A program made the position numbers and the translations under genes. The notes under the pieces were generated by a model, which was given only the letters and a program-made list of their open reading frames with translations, ran no database searches and was not told the origin of the DNA. DNA of 31,547 nucleotides, taken from contig CAZTGM010000015.1 in the NCBI GenBank assembly GCA_964613235.1, positions 1-31,547 of the forward strand, in the 5' to 3' direction. Positions within the stretch are counted from its first letter, which is position 1. The number at the start of each line of letters is the position of its first letter. Of the stretch, positions 1 through 7,963 are shown piece after piece. Source of the stretch: J005 sp964613235 (GTDB lineage Bacteria; Pseudomonadota; Zetaproteobacteria; Mariprofundales; Mariprofundaceae).

Positions 1-113
1 CGTAACCGTGTATGTACGGCCGCAGATGACATGAAGCCAGTTGCGTTGTCAGAATGAACAGGTACCTTCCGCATCCGCCTGTGGACAGGCAGTTTCAAGC
101 GATGGGGTGAGAC
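1..113. other. Upstream flank of prfB, no gene assigned
   Basis: Frame 1 is open from the window edge to a TGA at 55-57 and frame 2 to a TGA at 32-34, so the tail of an upstream gene may end here. Both stretches are too short to identify. The bases just before 114 carry a GGGGTGA ribosome-binding site for prfB. Confidence 0.3.
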
Positions 114-1242
114 ATGAGTATTGAAGACCGGATTGCAGGATTCCGGACGCGGGCAGAGAACTTTGCAGGCCGACTTGATGCGCTGCGGAGGTCTCTTTGA
201 CGTCGACAGCAAGGAAGAGGAACTGCGCGAACTCAATGCGCGCATAGAAGATCCGACAATATGGGATCAGCCGGAGCAAGCGCAGCAGTTGATGCAGAAT
301 CGCACCCGGCTGGAACGGGTTCTGAAACGCTTCCAGCAGGCCGGTGAACAGCTTGAAGATGCGATGACGCTGTTCGAAATGGGGGCCGAGGAAGGCGATC
401 AGGACAGTCAGCTTGAGGCCGTTACTCTGCTCGATGATGTGCAGCGTGAAGTGGAGGAACTTGAACTGGCGCAGATGCTTAGTGGTGAAAACGATGCGGA
501 ATCGGCATTTCTGACCATCAATGCAGGCTCCGGTGGTACCGAGGCGCAGGATTGGGCGGAAATGTTGTTGCGCATGTATCTGCGCTGGGCGGAGAAAAAA
601 GGCTTCAAGACGGAATTAATGGAATGTACGGCCGGTGAAGAGGCCGGAATCAAGTCGGCGACGGTATCGGTCAAGGGCGAATATGCCTATGGTTTTCTGA
701 AGGCGGAAATCGGCGTGCACAGGCTGGTGCGGAAATCACCGTTCGATTCGGGTAATCGTCGTCATACCTCGTTTGCTTCGGTATTCGCTTTTCCCGACAT
801 CGAGCGTGAAATTGATATCGAAATCAATGAAGCGGATGTTCGCATCGATACCTATCGCGCATCCGGTGCTGGCGGTCAGCATGTGAACAAAACGGATTCG
901 GCTGTGCGCATGACGCATCTGCCGACGGGTATTGTTGTGCAGTGTCAGAATGATCGTTCCCAGCACAAGAATCGTGACGCCTGCTGGAAGATGTTGAAAT
1001 CACGACTTTACGAGCTGGAAATCGAGAAGCGTCAGGCGGAAAAGCAGGCGCTGGAGGAAGGCAAGACGGACATCGGCTGGGGCCACCAGATCCGTTCCTA
1101 TGTGCTCGATCAGTCGCGCATCAAGGACTTGCGTACGGGCATGGAAACCGGCAATACGCAGGCGTTTCTGGATGGTGATATCGATGATTTTATTCATGCG
1201 CAGCTCATGGGTATCCGGCGCGAAGGGAGTGCCGGGGAATAA
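114..1242 (+). CDS. prfB: Peptide chain release factor 2 (RF2), expressed through a programmed +1 frameshift
   Basis: RF2 recognises UGA and UAA in the ribosomal A site and triggers hydrolysis of peptidyl-tRNA. The gene starts at ATG 114 behind GGGGTGA. It runs 28 codons to CTT (195-197) and an in-frame TGA (198-200), then continues in the +1 frame from GAC at 199 to TAA at 1240-1242. The spliced product is about 375 residues, against 365 in E. coli. The anticodon-like SPF tripeptide lies at about residues 208-210 and the catalytic GGQ at about 253-255, both offset by three from E. coli numbering. The first 28 residues form the expected N-terminal helix, so a model starting in the +1 frame near 121 would give a wrong N-terminus. 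The usual partner lysS is not downstream; sspA follows instead. Confidence 0.96.
189..201 (+). promoter_or_regulatory. RF2 autoregulatory +1 frameshift site
   Basis: The site reads AGG TCT CTT TGA C. A Shine-Dalgarno-like GGAGGT (188-192 region) sits just upstream of the slippery CTT, which is followed by TGA and a C. This is the arrangement known from E. coli prfB. When RF2 is scarce, ribosomes pause at UGA, tRNA-Leu slips from CUU to UUU, and full-length RF2 is made. The internal SD-like element, the slippery codon and the weak UGAC stop context are all visible. Confidence 0.95.
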
Positions 1243-1265
1243 TGCCTGCATTGGCAGGGCAAGGC

Positions 1266-1293
1266 TTTATTTTTCCATCAAAATCGCTACAAT
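1266..1293 (+). promoter_or_regulatory. Possible promoter for sspA
   Basis: A TACAAT hexamer at 1288-1293 resembles a sigma-70 -10 box and lies about 38 bases before the sspA start. The matching -35 region (TTTATT near 1266) is poor. A small stem, CCTGC/GCAGG at 1245-1258, lies just after prfB, so sspA may also be read from prfB transcripts. Confidence 0.35.
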
Positions 1294-1330
1294 CCGGCGC
1301 CTTTCGCGCTAGCCATTGTTGGAGGTTTTC

Positions 1331-1924
1331 ATGATCAAGCTGTATTCCGATCCCCGTTGTCCGGATTCGCACCGCACGCGCATTGTTCTGGCGGAGAAAG
1401 AATTACCGGTTTCGGTTGTTGAACTGGAACCGGATAATCTGCCGGCGGAATTCCTCGAACTGAATCCTTATGGCAAGTTGCCGACGGTTGTGGATCGCGA
1501 TATCGTCTTTTTTGAACCAAGCGTGGTGAATGAATATCTGGATGAGCGCTATCCGCATCCGGCCCTGAAGCCGGGTTCGCCGGCTGTACGTGCGCAGATG
1601 CGTCTGGCCATCATGCGTATCGAGCAAGAGCTGTATCCGCTGTATTTAGATGTCATGAGCGGCCGCAAGAAGAACGAGGCAGTGAAGAAACTGAAGGAAT
1701 ATCTGGCCATGCTGGATACTTATCTCTCGCGCCAGCCATATTTTATCGGCAGTCAGTATACACTGGCTGATGTCACCATTGCGCCGGTGCTGTATCGTCT
1801 GGAGCCGCTGGGTATCGATACCTCGGCCTGGAACAATCTGGAAGGCTATATGGATCGTCTGTTTGAGCGTCCCGCTTTTGGACGCTCGCTGTCCGAGCAC
1901 GAACAGATGATGCGCGAGTTTTAA
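1331..1924 (+). CDS. sspA: Stringent starvation protein A (GST-fold RNA polymerase-associated regulator)
   Basis: SspA binds RNA polymerase and modulates transcription during starvation and acid stress; it has a glutathione-S-transferase fold without known GST activity. ATG 1331 is chosen because GGAGG lies at 1321-1325; an in-frame TTG at 1316 would precede that site. The protein is 197 residues, close to the usual 200-212. An N-terminal thioredoxin-like half contains the LNPYGKLPTVVDR segment typical of this family and YLDERYPHP. The PHP at residues 75-77 matches the surface pocket motif needed for SspA function in E. coli. The helical C-terminal half ends near residue 197. The usual partner sspB and the cytochrome bc1 genes found beside sspA elsewhere are absent here. 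A generic GST is the main alternative. Confidence 0.88.
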   Translation: MIKLYSDPRCPDSHRTRIVLAEKELPVSVVELEPDNLPAEFLELNPYGKLPTVVDRDIVFFEPSVVNEYLDERYPHPALKPGSPAVRAQMRLAIMRIEQELYPLYLDVMSGRKKNEAVKKLKEYLAMLDTYLSRQPYFIGSQYTLADVTIAPVLYRLEPLGIDTSAWNNLEGYMDRLFERPAFGRSLSEHEQMMREF

Positions 1925-1950
1925 GCCGCAGAACAGCAATCAGTCTGACG

Positions 1951-1976
1951 ACGCGGGCTTATGCCCGCGTTTTTGT
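1951..1976 (+). terminator. Rho-independent terminator after sspA
   Basis: A perfect 8-bp stem, ACGCGGGC (1951-1958) and GCCCGCGT (1963-1970), encloses a TTAT loop and is followed by TTTTGTTTT. It ends the prfB/sspA unit 27 bases after the sspA stop. Confidence 0.92.
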
Positions 1977-2026
1977 TTTGGGTCTGACTTGTGCTTTGCC
2001 GGCAAGCGGGCATCCTTTGGAGGATG

Positions 2027-3106
2027 ATGCAGTCGGATATACATGAAGCATGGATGAAGCAGGCGCTGACGCTGGCCCGCAGGGGCATTGGCACGACGCA
2101 TCCGAATCCCAGGGTGGGGGCGGTGATTGTGCGCGATGGCGAATTGGTCGGGCAGGGTTGGCATGAGCGGCCCGGCGGAGCACATGCCGAAGTCCATGCC
2201 CTGCAGGATGCCGGCAAACGCGCAGCAGGTGCGACGGCCTATGTTACGCTGGAACCGTGTGCTGCGCACGGACGCACGCCGCCATGCACCGAAGTCTTGA
2301 TCCGTGCCGGGATTCGCCGAGTGGTTTATGCCTCCGATGATCCCAATCCCCGGATGGCCGGTGGTGCAGTCAGGCTGAGGGAGGCCGGCATCGAGGTGTT
2401 GGGGGGCATTCTGGCTGCCGAAGCCGACGCATTAAATCGCCCGTTTTTCCATTATATTCGTACAGGGTTACCCTATATCCGGGCCAAGGCCGCGATTTCA
2501 CTGGATGGTAAACTGGCTACGCATAGCGGGCATTCGCAATGGATCAGCGGGCCGGAATCGCGCACGCATGCGCATCAGTTGCGGGCCGAGTGCGATGCGA
2601 TCATCGTTGGTGCAGGCACTTTTATGCATGATCATCCCTCGCTCACCGTACGTCATGTGCCATGCTCCCGGCAGCCTTTGCGTGTTGTTATTGCACGCTC
2701 GGCGCCTGCCTTTCGGCCGGATGATGCATTGCTGAACGGGCAGGGACCAAGCCGGATGTATGCCGAGCAGATGTCCGCTGATGCTGAGCGCTGGCAAGAG
2801 GCGGGTATGGAGGTGATTCATCAGCAAGGGCTGGTTGCCATGATGCGCCACCTGGCTGCCGACGGTTATCTGGATATCTTGCTGGAAGGTGGCGGACGAT
2901 TGCATGCGCAGTGTCTGCAGCAGCGACTCAGTTGCGAAATGCTGCTTTATCAGGCTCCGATTCTGATCGGTGGCACCCGGGCGATCAGCCTGTGGCATGG
3001 GCAGGGCGTGGCCTGTGTGAACCGGGCCTTGCAACTGACGGATATCGAATATGTCCGGCTGGGCAGGGACCAGCTGATCCATGGCAGGATTGTTTACCCC
3101 GACTGA
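2027..3106 (+). CDS. ribD: Bifunctional riboflavin biosynthesis deaminase/reductase
   Basis: RibD carries out the second and third steps of riboflavin synthesis: deamination of the diaminopyrimidine made from GTP, then NADPH-dependent reduction of its ribosyl side chain. The N-terminal deaminase domain (about residues 5-145) has the zinc site HAE at 53-55 and the PC...C pair at C78 and C87. The C-terminal reductase domain begins near residue 148 (IRAKAAISLDGKLAT) and includes the glycine-rich LLEGGGRLH. The 359-residue length is close to E. coli RibD (367). GGAGG at 2019-2023 lies very close to two adjacent in-frame ATGs (2024 and 2027); the second is used because spacing is slightly better. 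No FMN riboswitch is evident upstream, and no other rib gene is adjacent. The 3' end overlaps comEC by 26 bases. Confidence 0.95.
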   Translation: MQSDIHEAWMKQALTLARRGIGTTHPNPRVGAVIVRDGELVGQGWHERPGGAHAEVHALQDAGKRAAGATAYVTLEPCAAHGRTPPCTEVLIRAGIRRVVYASDDPNPRMAGGAVRLREAGIEVLGGILAAEADALNRPFFHYIRTGLPYIRAKAAISLDGKLATHSGHSQWISGPESRTHAHQLRAECDAIIVGAGTFMHDHPSLTVRHVPCSRQPLRVVIARSAPAFRPDDALLNGQGPSRMYAEQMSADAERWQEAGMEVIHQQGLVAMMRHLAADGYLDILLEGGGRLHAQCLQQRLSCEMLLYQAPILIGGTRAISLWHGQGVACVNRALQLTDIEYVRLGRDQLIHGRIVYPD

Positions 3107-5510
3107 TGCACCCGGCGCGGATGCCGCGGTCGATGACAGGCATCGCTGGCATCTTCCCTGTTTCTGGCACATTCTCTTTTTTGTTGCAGGCTTGGCGTTA
3201 ACTCGCACGGATATGCTGGCGATTGCGCCGGCAGTCTGGCTGACGATTCTGATGTCACTGATGCTGTTATGGCGGAAGCGATGGCCGTTGCTCGGCATGT
3301 TCTGGTTGGGCTTGCTGCTGGGCGTGGTCAGCCTGCTCTACGATGCCTGGCGCGTTCATGTCGATGATGAGATCTGGCTGAGGCAGGAGCTGCAGATTAC
3401 GGCGACATTGCAGGATGTGCGTCATATGCCGCATATGCAGCGCCTGCGCCTGCAGGATATCACTGATGCCAGAGGGAATGTACTGCATGGTCGGATCGAT
3501 GTATATGACTACGGAGCATCGCCTGAACTGCTGGCCGGCCAGCGGCTGGCTTTGCGGGTTCATTTGCATCGGCCGCAAAACGCACGTAATCCCGGTGCCT
3601 TCGATTATCGTGCTTGGTGTTTTGATCACCATATTGCCCTGATTGGCAGCGTACGCGGCAATATTCAGTTGCTGGATAGCCATGCGGATCGACTGGTTTA
3701 CTGGCGTGAACATATCCGGCGGAGCATCACTGTCTTGCCCGACCAGTCTGCCGCTGTACTGGCTGCCCTGCTGCTGGCTGATCGCAGCATGATCGATAGT
3801 GACATAAATGCCGCCTATTCCGCCACCGGAACTGCTCATCTGTTGGCGATCTCCGGCCTGCATATGGGACTGGTGGCAGGGCTGTTCTTCTGGCTATGTC
3901 GCTGGCTGTTGACCAGACGTGAAGCCTGGATTGTGCGTTTACCGGTGCGCTCGCTCAGTCTGTTGGCGGGTTTTCTGGCGGCCTGTTTCTATGGTGCACT
4001 GGCCGGTTGGCCGCTGCCAGCCGTGCGGGCATCGATGATGATGGCTGCAGCTGTGCTGGCCTGGTGCTGGTCAGCGCGCAATGAGCCATTGCATGTGTTG
4101 CTGCTGGCGCTGGGGCTGATTCTGTTGTTTGATCCTTCCGCCATTGCTTCGTTGTCGCTGTGGCTGTCATTCCTGGCCACGGCAACGATTCTCGTCTGGG
4201 GGCGACAAGTGACCGTCAGGCAAGATAGTATGGCAGAACGGATACGCATGCTGTTATGGGTTTCCCTGTTGGCCACGCTGGCCACGCTGCCGCTGGTAGC
4301 CAGCGTTTTTGGCCGCCTGCCGTTGTATAGCCTGCCTGCCAATATGATGCTGGTGCCATTGTATGCGTTGTGGATTCTTCCCCTGGCCTTGCTTGGTGAG
4401 CTGGCCGTGCTGTGTGGACTGGACATGCCGGCCCAGGGCTTGCTGTTGCTCAGTGCCCACGGGGTTGAAATATCACATGCCATTATTCATTTCTTTCACG
4501 CCTTGCCGGGCGGCGACATGATTGTGGCTAGGCCCGCATGGTATGTTCATGCGCTGTTTGTGCTGATTATGGCCATTGCGGGGTACCTGTTATGGCATGG
4601 TAAACGCAGCCCTGCATTGTTGGCCATTGCACTGGCGGTGAGTTGGTTCAGCGGACTGCTGCTCTGGCCTGAGCGGATCGCGCAGTCGCGCTGGCTGGTC
4701 TGGGATGCGGGGCAGGGTGCGGCTTCAACGTTGTTGTTGCCTGAACGAGGTATCATCCATATCGATGTGCCGGGACGACCAGGCAGCCGCTTTAATGGCG
4801 GCTCGGTTGTGGCGGAAGGTCTGCGTGCCCTAGGCCATCGGCATATTGATGTGCTGGTCATCAGCCATGTGCAGCAGGATCATGCCGGTGGTGTGCCGGT
4901 ATTATTGAGCCGGCTGGGCGATGTTGACGAGTTCTGGTTGCCGGATGTACGGCCGTCACCTGCCATGCAGCAATTATTGTCATTGGCAGATGAGCGCGGT
5001 ATCCCCGTGCGTCGTTTGGGACGGGGCGATGCATGGCAATGGCGAGGTTATGCCGTGGATGTATTGTGGCCACCTCATCGTTTTCATGATCGCAACCAAA
5101 ATAACCATTCGCTGGTGTTCACGATGCAGGTGGATAACCGGACGGTGCTATTCACCGGCGATATTGAAGCCCGCGTCGAACGGAAATTGCTGGCGGCCGG
5201 CCTGGATCATGTCGATATGATGCTGATGCCGCATCATGGTAGCCGGACATCCAGCACGTCTGCTTTTGTGCAGGCGCTGTCGCCACGCTGGGCGGTTGCC
5301 CAGACGGGGCGTAACAATCGTTATCATTTTCCGGCAAATGCGGTTATACAGCGTTATCGAGAGCAAGGTGCAGAGATTCTGAATACGGCTGATGGCGCCG
5401 TCATATTCGACTGGCATGGTGGTGAAATGGCACCGACTATTACCCGATGGCATGCTTTTTTTTCACCGCGACGATCACTTGCATTGCAGTGGTGGCGAAG
5501 GCTCCTATAA
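3081..5510 (+). CDS. comEC: ComEC/Rec2-type DNA uptake channel protein
   Basis: ComEC carries single-stranded transforming DNA across the inner membrane. The 809-residue protein has the full three-part layout. An N-terminal DUF4131 region (about 25-190) holds two early membrane segments and the NPGAFDYR motif. A polytopic competence domain (about 210-500) contains ISGLH at 257-261 and many hydrophobic helices. A C-terminal metallo-beta-lactamase-like domain (about 535-790) contains NNHSLVF, LFTGDIE and HHGSRTSS (H718-H719). The first metal motif reads H596-V-Q-Q-D600-H601, whereas most ComEC proteins have Asp at the third position (HxDxDH). ATG 3081 inside the end of ribD is used; it has only a weak upstream site (CAGGGACC), so translation may be coupled to ribD. 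ExbB/ExbD follow, as in pseudomonads. Confidence 0.93.
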   Translation: MAGLFTPTDAPGADAAVDDRHRWHLPCFWHILFFVAGLALTRTDMLAIAPAVWLTILMSLMLLWRKRWPLLGMFWLGLLLGVVSLLYDAWRVHVDDEIWLRQELQITATLQDVRHMPHMQRLRLQDITDARGNVLHGRIDVYDYGASPELLAGQRLALRVHLHRPQNARNPGAFDYRAWCFDHHIALIGSVRGNIQLLDSHADRLVYWREHIRRSITVLPDQSAAVLAALLLADRSMIDSDINAAYSATGTAHLLAISGLHMGLVAGLFFWLCRWLLTRREAWIVRLPVRSLSLLAGFLAACFYGALAGWPLPAVRASMMMAAAVLAWCWSARNEPLHVLLLALGLILLFDPSAIASLSLWLSFLATATILVWGRQVTVRQDSMAERIRMLLWVSLLATLATLPLVASVFGRLPLYSLPANMMLVPLYALWILPLALLGELAVLCGLDMPAQGLLLLSAHGVEISHAIIHFFHALPGGDMIVARPAWYVHALFVLIMAIAGYLLWHGKRSPALLAIALAVSWFSGLLLWPERIAQSRWLVWDAGQGAASTLLLPERGIIHIDVPGRPGSRFNGGSVVAEGLRALGHRHIDVLVISHVQQDHAGGVPVLLSRLGDVDEFWLPDVRPSPAMQQLLSLADERGIPVRRLGRGDAWQWRGYAVDVLWPPHRFHDRNQNNHSLVFTMQVDNRTVLFTGDIEARVERKLLAAGLDHVDMMLMPHHGSRTSSTSAFVQALSPRWAVAQTGRNNRYHFPANAVIQRYREQGAEILNTADGAVIFDWHGGEMAPTITRWHAFFSPRRSLALQWWRRLL

Positions 5511-5511
5511 T
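5484..5511 (+). promoter_or_regulatory. Sigma-70-like promoter for exbB-exbD-lysC
   Basis: A perfect TATAAT at 5506-5511 overlaps the comEC stop codon (TAA 5508-5510). TTGCAG at 5484-5489 lies 16 bases upstream and matches the first three bases of the -35 consensus. The start of exbB is 45 bases downstream. Confidence 0.5.
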
Positions 5512-5555
5512 CCGCTGTTCGCGGCGACAGGGCATCAGCCCGGCAGGAGGGTAAG

Positions 5556-6164
5556 GTGATCGAATTTATTCAACAGGGCGGCGTTATCATGTATTTGCTG
5601 CTGGCGGTGTCCGTGCTTGCGCTGACGGTAATTTTTGAGCGGGCCTGGAGCCTGCGTCGTTCCGAAGTCATTCCGTTGGATGATATTCAGGGCATGGAGG
5701 TTGCCGTTCGTAATGGTGATGTGAACCGCGCCCTGCAGGTGTGTCGTCAGCGTAACACGGCCATGGGGCGCATTCTTACCGTGGCGCTGGAGAATTCCGG
5801 TGTGAGGCGCGCGGTCATGAAGGAGATTCTGGAGGAAGCCGGGCGTCAGGAAGTGGCCAAGATGGAACGTTTTATCGGTGTGCTGGGGCTGATTGCGGCA
5901 ATGGCCCCCTTGCTGGGCCTGTTGGGAACGGTTGTCGGCATGATCGAGGTGTTCCAGCAGATTTCGCTGGTTGGTGTCGGCAAGGCTGATGCATTGGCCG
6001 GTGGCATTTCCAAGGCCTTGAACACCACGGCTGCAGGTTTGACTGTGGCCATTCCGTCCCTGATCGCCCATCGTTTTTTTGAGGCGCGGGTGGATCAGCT
6101 GGTCATTGAAATCGAACATTATGCCTTGCGCTTTGTCGATCTGCTGAAAGGCGATCGCGAATGA
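5556..6164 (+). CDS. exbB: ExbB/TolQ/MotA-family proton channel protein
   Basis: This family forms the inner-membrane pentamer that, with ExbD/TolR, uses the proton-motive force to energise envelope processes. The GTG start at 5556 is supported by AGGAGG at 5545-5550. The 202-residue protein has three hydrophobic segments, at about 8-28, 107-135 and 152-172. The second carries APLLGLLGTVVGMIEVF, and the third LNTTAAGLTVAIPSLIAH; both are signatures of the MotA/TolQ/ExbB domain. The ATGA overlap with exbD indicates tight coupling. In pseudomonads an exbBD pair of this type also follows comEC, ahead of lipid A genes. No tonB or tolA lies in the window, so ExbB versus TolQ roles cannot be settled from sequence alone. 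Confidence 0.9.
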   Translation: MIEFIQQGGVIMYLLLAVSVLALTVIFERAWSLRRSEVIPLDDIQGMEVAVRNGDVNRALQVCRQRNTAMGRILTVALENSGVRRAVMKEILEEAGRQEVAKMERFIGVLGLIAAMAPLLGLLGTVVGMIEVFQQISLVGVGKADALAGGISKALNTTAAGLTVAIPSLIAHRFFEARVDQLVIEIEHYALRFVDLLKGDRE

Positions 6165-6574
6165 ATCTTCGTCCCGGCCGTCGCCGTTCTGCCACTATGG
6201 TGGATTTGACACCTATGATCGATGTGGTTTTTCTGCTGCTGATTTTTTTCATGGTTTCCACGACCTTCAATGTGGCAGCCAGCCTGAAACTGGAATTGCC
6301 GAAAAGTCATACCACGGCGGAAGAGCAGCAACCCAAGCAACTGGTTATCAGTATTGATCAGGATGGCAAGCTGTTTGTGCAACGTGAACCGGTCGCGGAC
6401 AAGGATTTGCGCCGGCGTATTCTCAATGTCACGAAGGGTTCCAAAACGTTCCCTGTCGTTTTGCGCGCCGATGCTGATGCGCGCCACAAACGGGTGGTGC
6501 TGGTCATGGATACGCTGCAGCAACTGGGGCTGATGAGAATCGGCATTGCCACCATTCCGGCGGAACAGGAGTAG
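6161..6574 (+). CDS. exbD: ExbD/TolR-family biopolymer transport protein
   Basis: ExbD dimers sit inside the ExbB pentamer and couple proton flow to work on the periplasmic side. The 137-residue protein has a short basic cytoplasmic tail (residues 1-12), one membrane helix at about 18-37 and a periplasmic domain. The helix contains DLTPMIDVVFLLLIFF, with the conserved proton-carrying Asp at residue 21. ATG 6161 overlaps the exbB stop by four bases. Only three bases separate its stop from the lysC start, so the three genes probably share one mRNA. Confidence 0.93.
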   Translation: MNLRPGRRRSATMVDLTPMIDVVFLLLIFFMVSTTFNVAASLKLELPKSHTTAEEQQPKQLVISIDQDGKLFVQREPVADKDLRRRILNVTKGSKTFPVVLRADADARHKRVVLVMDTLQQLGLMRIGIATIPAEQE

Positions 6575-6577
6575 GGC

Positions 6578-7795
6578 GTGCGTATTGTACAGAAATTCGG
6601 CGGCACGTCGGTCGGCAGTATCGAGCGTATCCGCAAAACCGCGGACATTGTGGTTGCCGAACTGGCCAGAGGGCATCAGCTGGCTGTTGTGGTCTCGGCA
6701 ATGAGTGGCGAAACTAATCGTCTGATTGCCATGGCACATGAACTGGCAGTGAGCCCCTCTGAGCGGGAAATGGATGCACTGGTGGCTACAGGTGAGCAGG
6801 TGACGGCGGCATTGCTGGCCATTGAATTGCAGCAGCGGGGTGTTCCCGCACAATCGTTTACCGGTGCCCAGGCCGGATTTCGTACCGACAGTACCCATGT
6901 GCGGGCGCGTATCCGGCATATTGCCTGTGACCATCTGGTGGCACACCTTGAGCAGGGTGGTGTGGCGGTTGTGACCGGTTTTCAGGGTATGGATGAGAAA
7001 GGCAATATCACGACACTGGGACGCGGTGGTTCCGATACCTCGGCTGTGGCGCTGGCCGTGGCATTGGAGGCGGATGTTTGCGATATCTATACCGATGTCG
7101 ATGGTATTTATACTGCCGATCCGCGCATGGTGCCGCGCGCGCGCAAGATGCAGCGCATCAGTTACGAGGAAATGCTGGAGCTGGCCTCACTGGGTGCCAA
7201 GGTATTACAGACGCGAAGCGTGGAACTGGCCATGCGTTACGATATGCCGATCCATTTGCGCTCCAGTTTCGATTTGATGCCGGGCACGATAGTGACCAGG
7301 GAGGATGAAAGCATGGAACGAGCAGCGATTTCCGGTGTGGCTTACAATCGCGACGAGGCGAAAATCACGATCAAGGGGATTCCGGATCATCCCGGTATTG
7401 CGGCCAATGTTTTCGGGCCGGTAGCCGAGGCTGGTATCAATGTCGATGTGATTGTACAGAACATCAGCGAACATGGCTTTACCGATATTACGTTTACCGT
7501 GCCACGCAACGATTTCCGTGCCACCATGGAGATTATGGAGCGGGTATGCGCGGATATGGATGCGAAGTCCGTCACCGGTGACGACAGCGTAGCCAAGGTA
7601 TCGGTTGTGGGTGTAGGCATGCGTTCCCATTCGGGTGTGGCGCAGAAGATGTTCGATGTGCTGGCTGCTGAACGCATTAATATCCAGATGATCACAACCA
7701 GTGAAATCAAGATCACCGTTGTTGTGGATGAGGATTGCGTAGAGATCGCCGTGCAGGCATTGCACACGGCATTCGGGCTGGATACGGAAAGCTAG
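6578..7795 (+). CDS. lysC: Aspartate kinase (monofunctional, alpha subunit)
   Basis: The enzyme phosphorylates L-aspartate, the first step towards lysine/diaminopimelate, methionine and threonine. The GTG start at 6578 follows AGGAGTAGGG. The 405-residue protein has an N-terminal kinase domain with KFGGTSV at 6-12 and RGGSDT at 149-154, then two C-terminal ACT domains (about 265-330 and 340-400) that bind feedback inhibitors. SHSGVAQKMF and NIQMITTSEIK belong to the second ACT region. Its size and layout match the alpha2-beta2 class of B. subtilis and Corynebacterium rather than the E. coli fused enzymes. It lies three bases after exbD. A strong internal start at 7313 is described separately. 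Confidence 0.96.
   Translation: MRIVQKFGGTSVGSIERIRKTADIVVAELARGHQLAVVVSAMSGETNRLIAMAHELAVSPSEREMDALVATGEQVTAALLAIELQQRGVPAQSFTGAQAGFRTDSTHVRARIRHIACDHLVAHLEQGGVAVVTGFQGMDEKGNITTLGRGGSDTSAVALAVALEADVCDIYTDVDGIYTADPRMVPRARKMQRISYEEMLELASLGAKVLQTRSVELAMRYDMPIHLRSSFDLMPGTIVTREDESMERAAISGVAYNRDEAKITIKGIPDHPGIAANVFGPVAEAGINVDVIVQNISEHGFTDITFTVPRNDFRATMEIMERVCADMDAKSVTGDDSVAKVSVVGVGMRSHSGVAQKMFDVLAAERINIQMITTSEIKITVVVDEDCVEIAVQALHTAFGLDTES
7313..7795 (+). CDS. Predicted aspartate kinase beta subunit from an in-frame internal start
   Basis: An ATG at 7313, in frame with lysC (Met246), is preceded by AGGGAGG at 7298-7304 with 8 bases of spacing. This is a better ribosome site than that of the full-length gene. 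The product would be 160 residues, beginning MERAAISGVAYNRDEAKI and containing only the two ACT domains. In Corynebacterium and Bacillus aspartate kinases, a beta subunit starts at the equivalent Met at about residue 250, with very similar sequence. The beta subunit pairs with the alpha chain and helps form the inhibitor site. The site is seen directly; its use is inferred. Confidence 0.65.
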   Translation: MERAAISGVAYNRDEAKITIKGIPDHPGIAANVFGPVAEAGINVDVIVQNISEHGFTDITFTVPRNDFRATMEIMERVCADMDAKSVTGDDSVAKVSVVGVGMRSHSGVAQKMFDVLAAERINIQMITTSEIKITVVVDEDCVEIAVQALHTAFGLDTES

Positions 7796-7834
7796 TCTGC
7801 TGGCCTCTACACCCTGAATGGTGGAGGCAGACTT
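7794..7834 (+). terminator. Possible terminator hairpin after lysC
   Basis: AGTCTGC (7794-7800) pairs perfectly with GCAGACT (7827-7833). Inner CCTC/GAGG and CACC/GGTG pairs extend the stem with small bulges. The tail (TTGTTC) is short of T residues, so termination may be inefficient. The stem starts inside the lysC stop codon. Confidence 0.4.
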
Positions 7835-7877
7835 GTTCAGTAAGCACACGGTCAAAAGGAATTTTTCTTGCCATATA

Positions 7878-7899
7878 AATGATAATGATTATCATGCGC
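7878..7899 (+). promoter_or_regulatory. Fur box upstream of the iron permease
   Basis: The palindrome ATGATAA-TGA-TTATCAT at 7879-7895 is a classic ferric uptake regulator site. A hand alignment of 7881-7899 with the 19-base Fur consensus matches at 15 positions. It lies about 65 bases before the permease start, where Fur-Fe(II) would block transcription when iron is plentiful. The AT-rich TATAAA just upstream (7874-7879) may belong to the promoter. Confidence 0.85.
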
Positions 7900-7963
7900 A
7901 GAAATAACATTGAAGACATCAGCATGCTTTTCGCATTCGGGGATGTCAGAGGAGAGTGCGTGT

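Noticed and set aside
1245..1275. Small stem CCTGC/GCAGG and following T-rich stretch after prfB, considered as a terminator
   Set aside because: The stem is only five pairs and the T-run starts seven bases later; too weak to call.
2000..2026. Search for an FMN riboswitch before ribD
   Set aside because: The 50 bases between the sspA terminator and ribD are too short for the RFN element, and none of its conserved blocks were seen.
2498..3298. Minus-strand open frame spanning the ribD-comEC junction
   Set aside because: Both plus-strand genes are well supported; no protein-like motifs in the minus reading.
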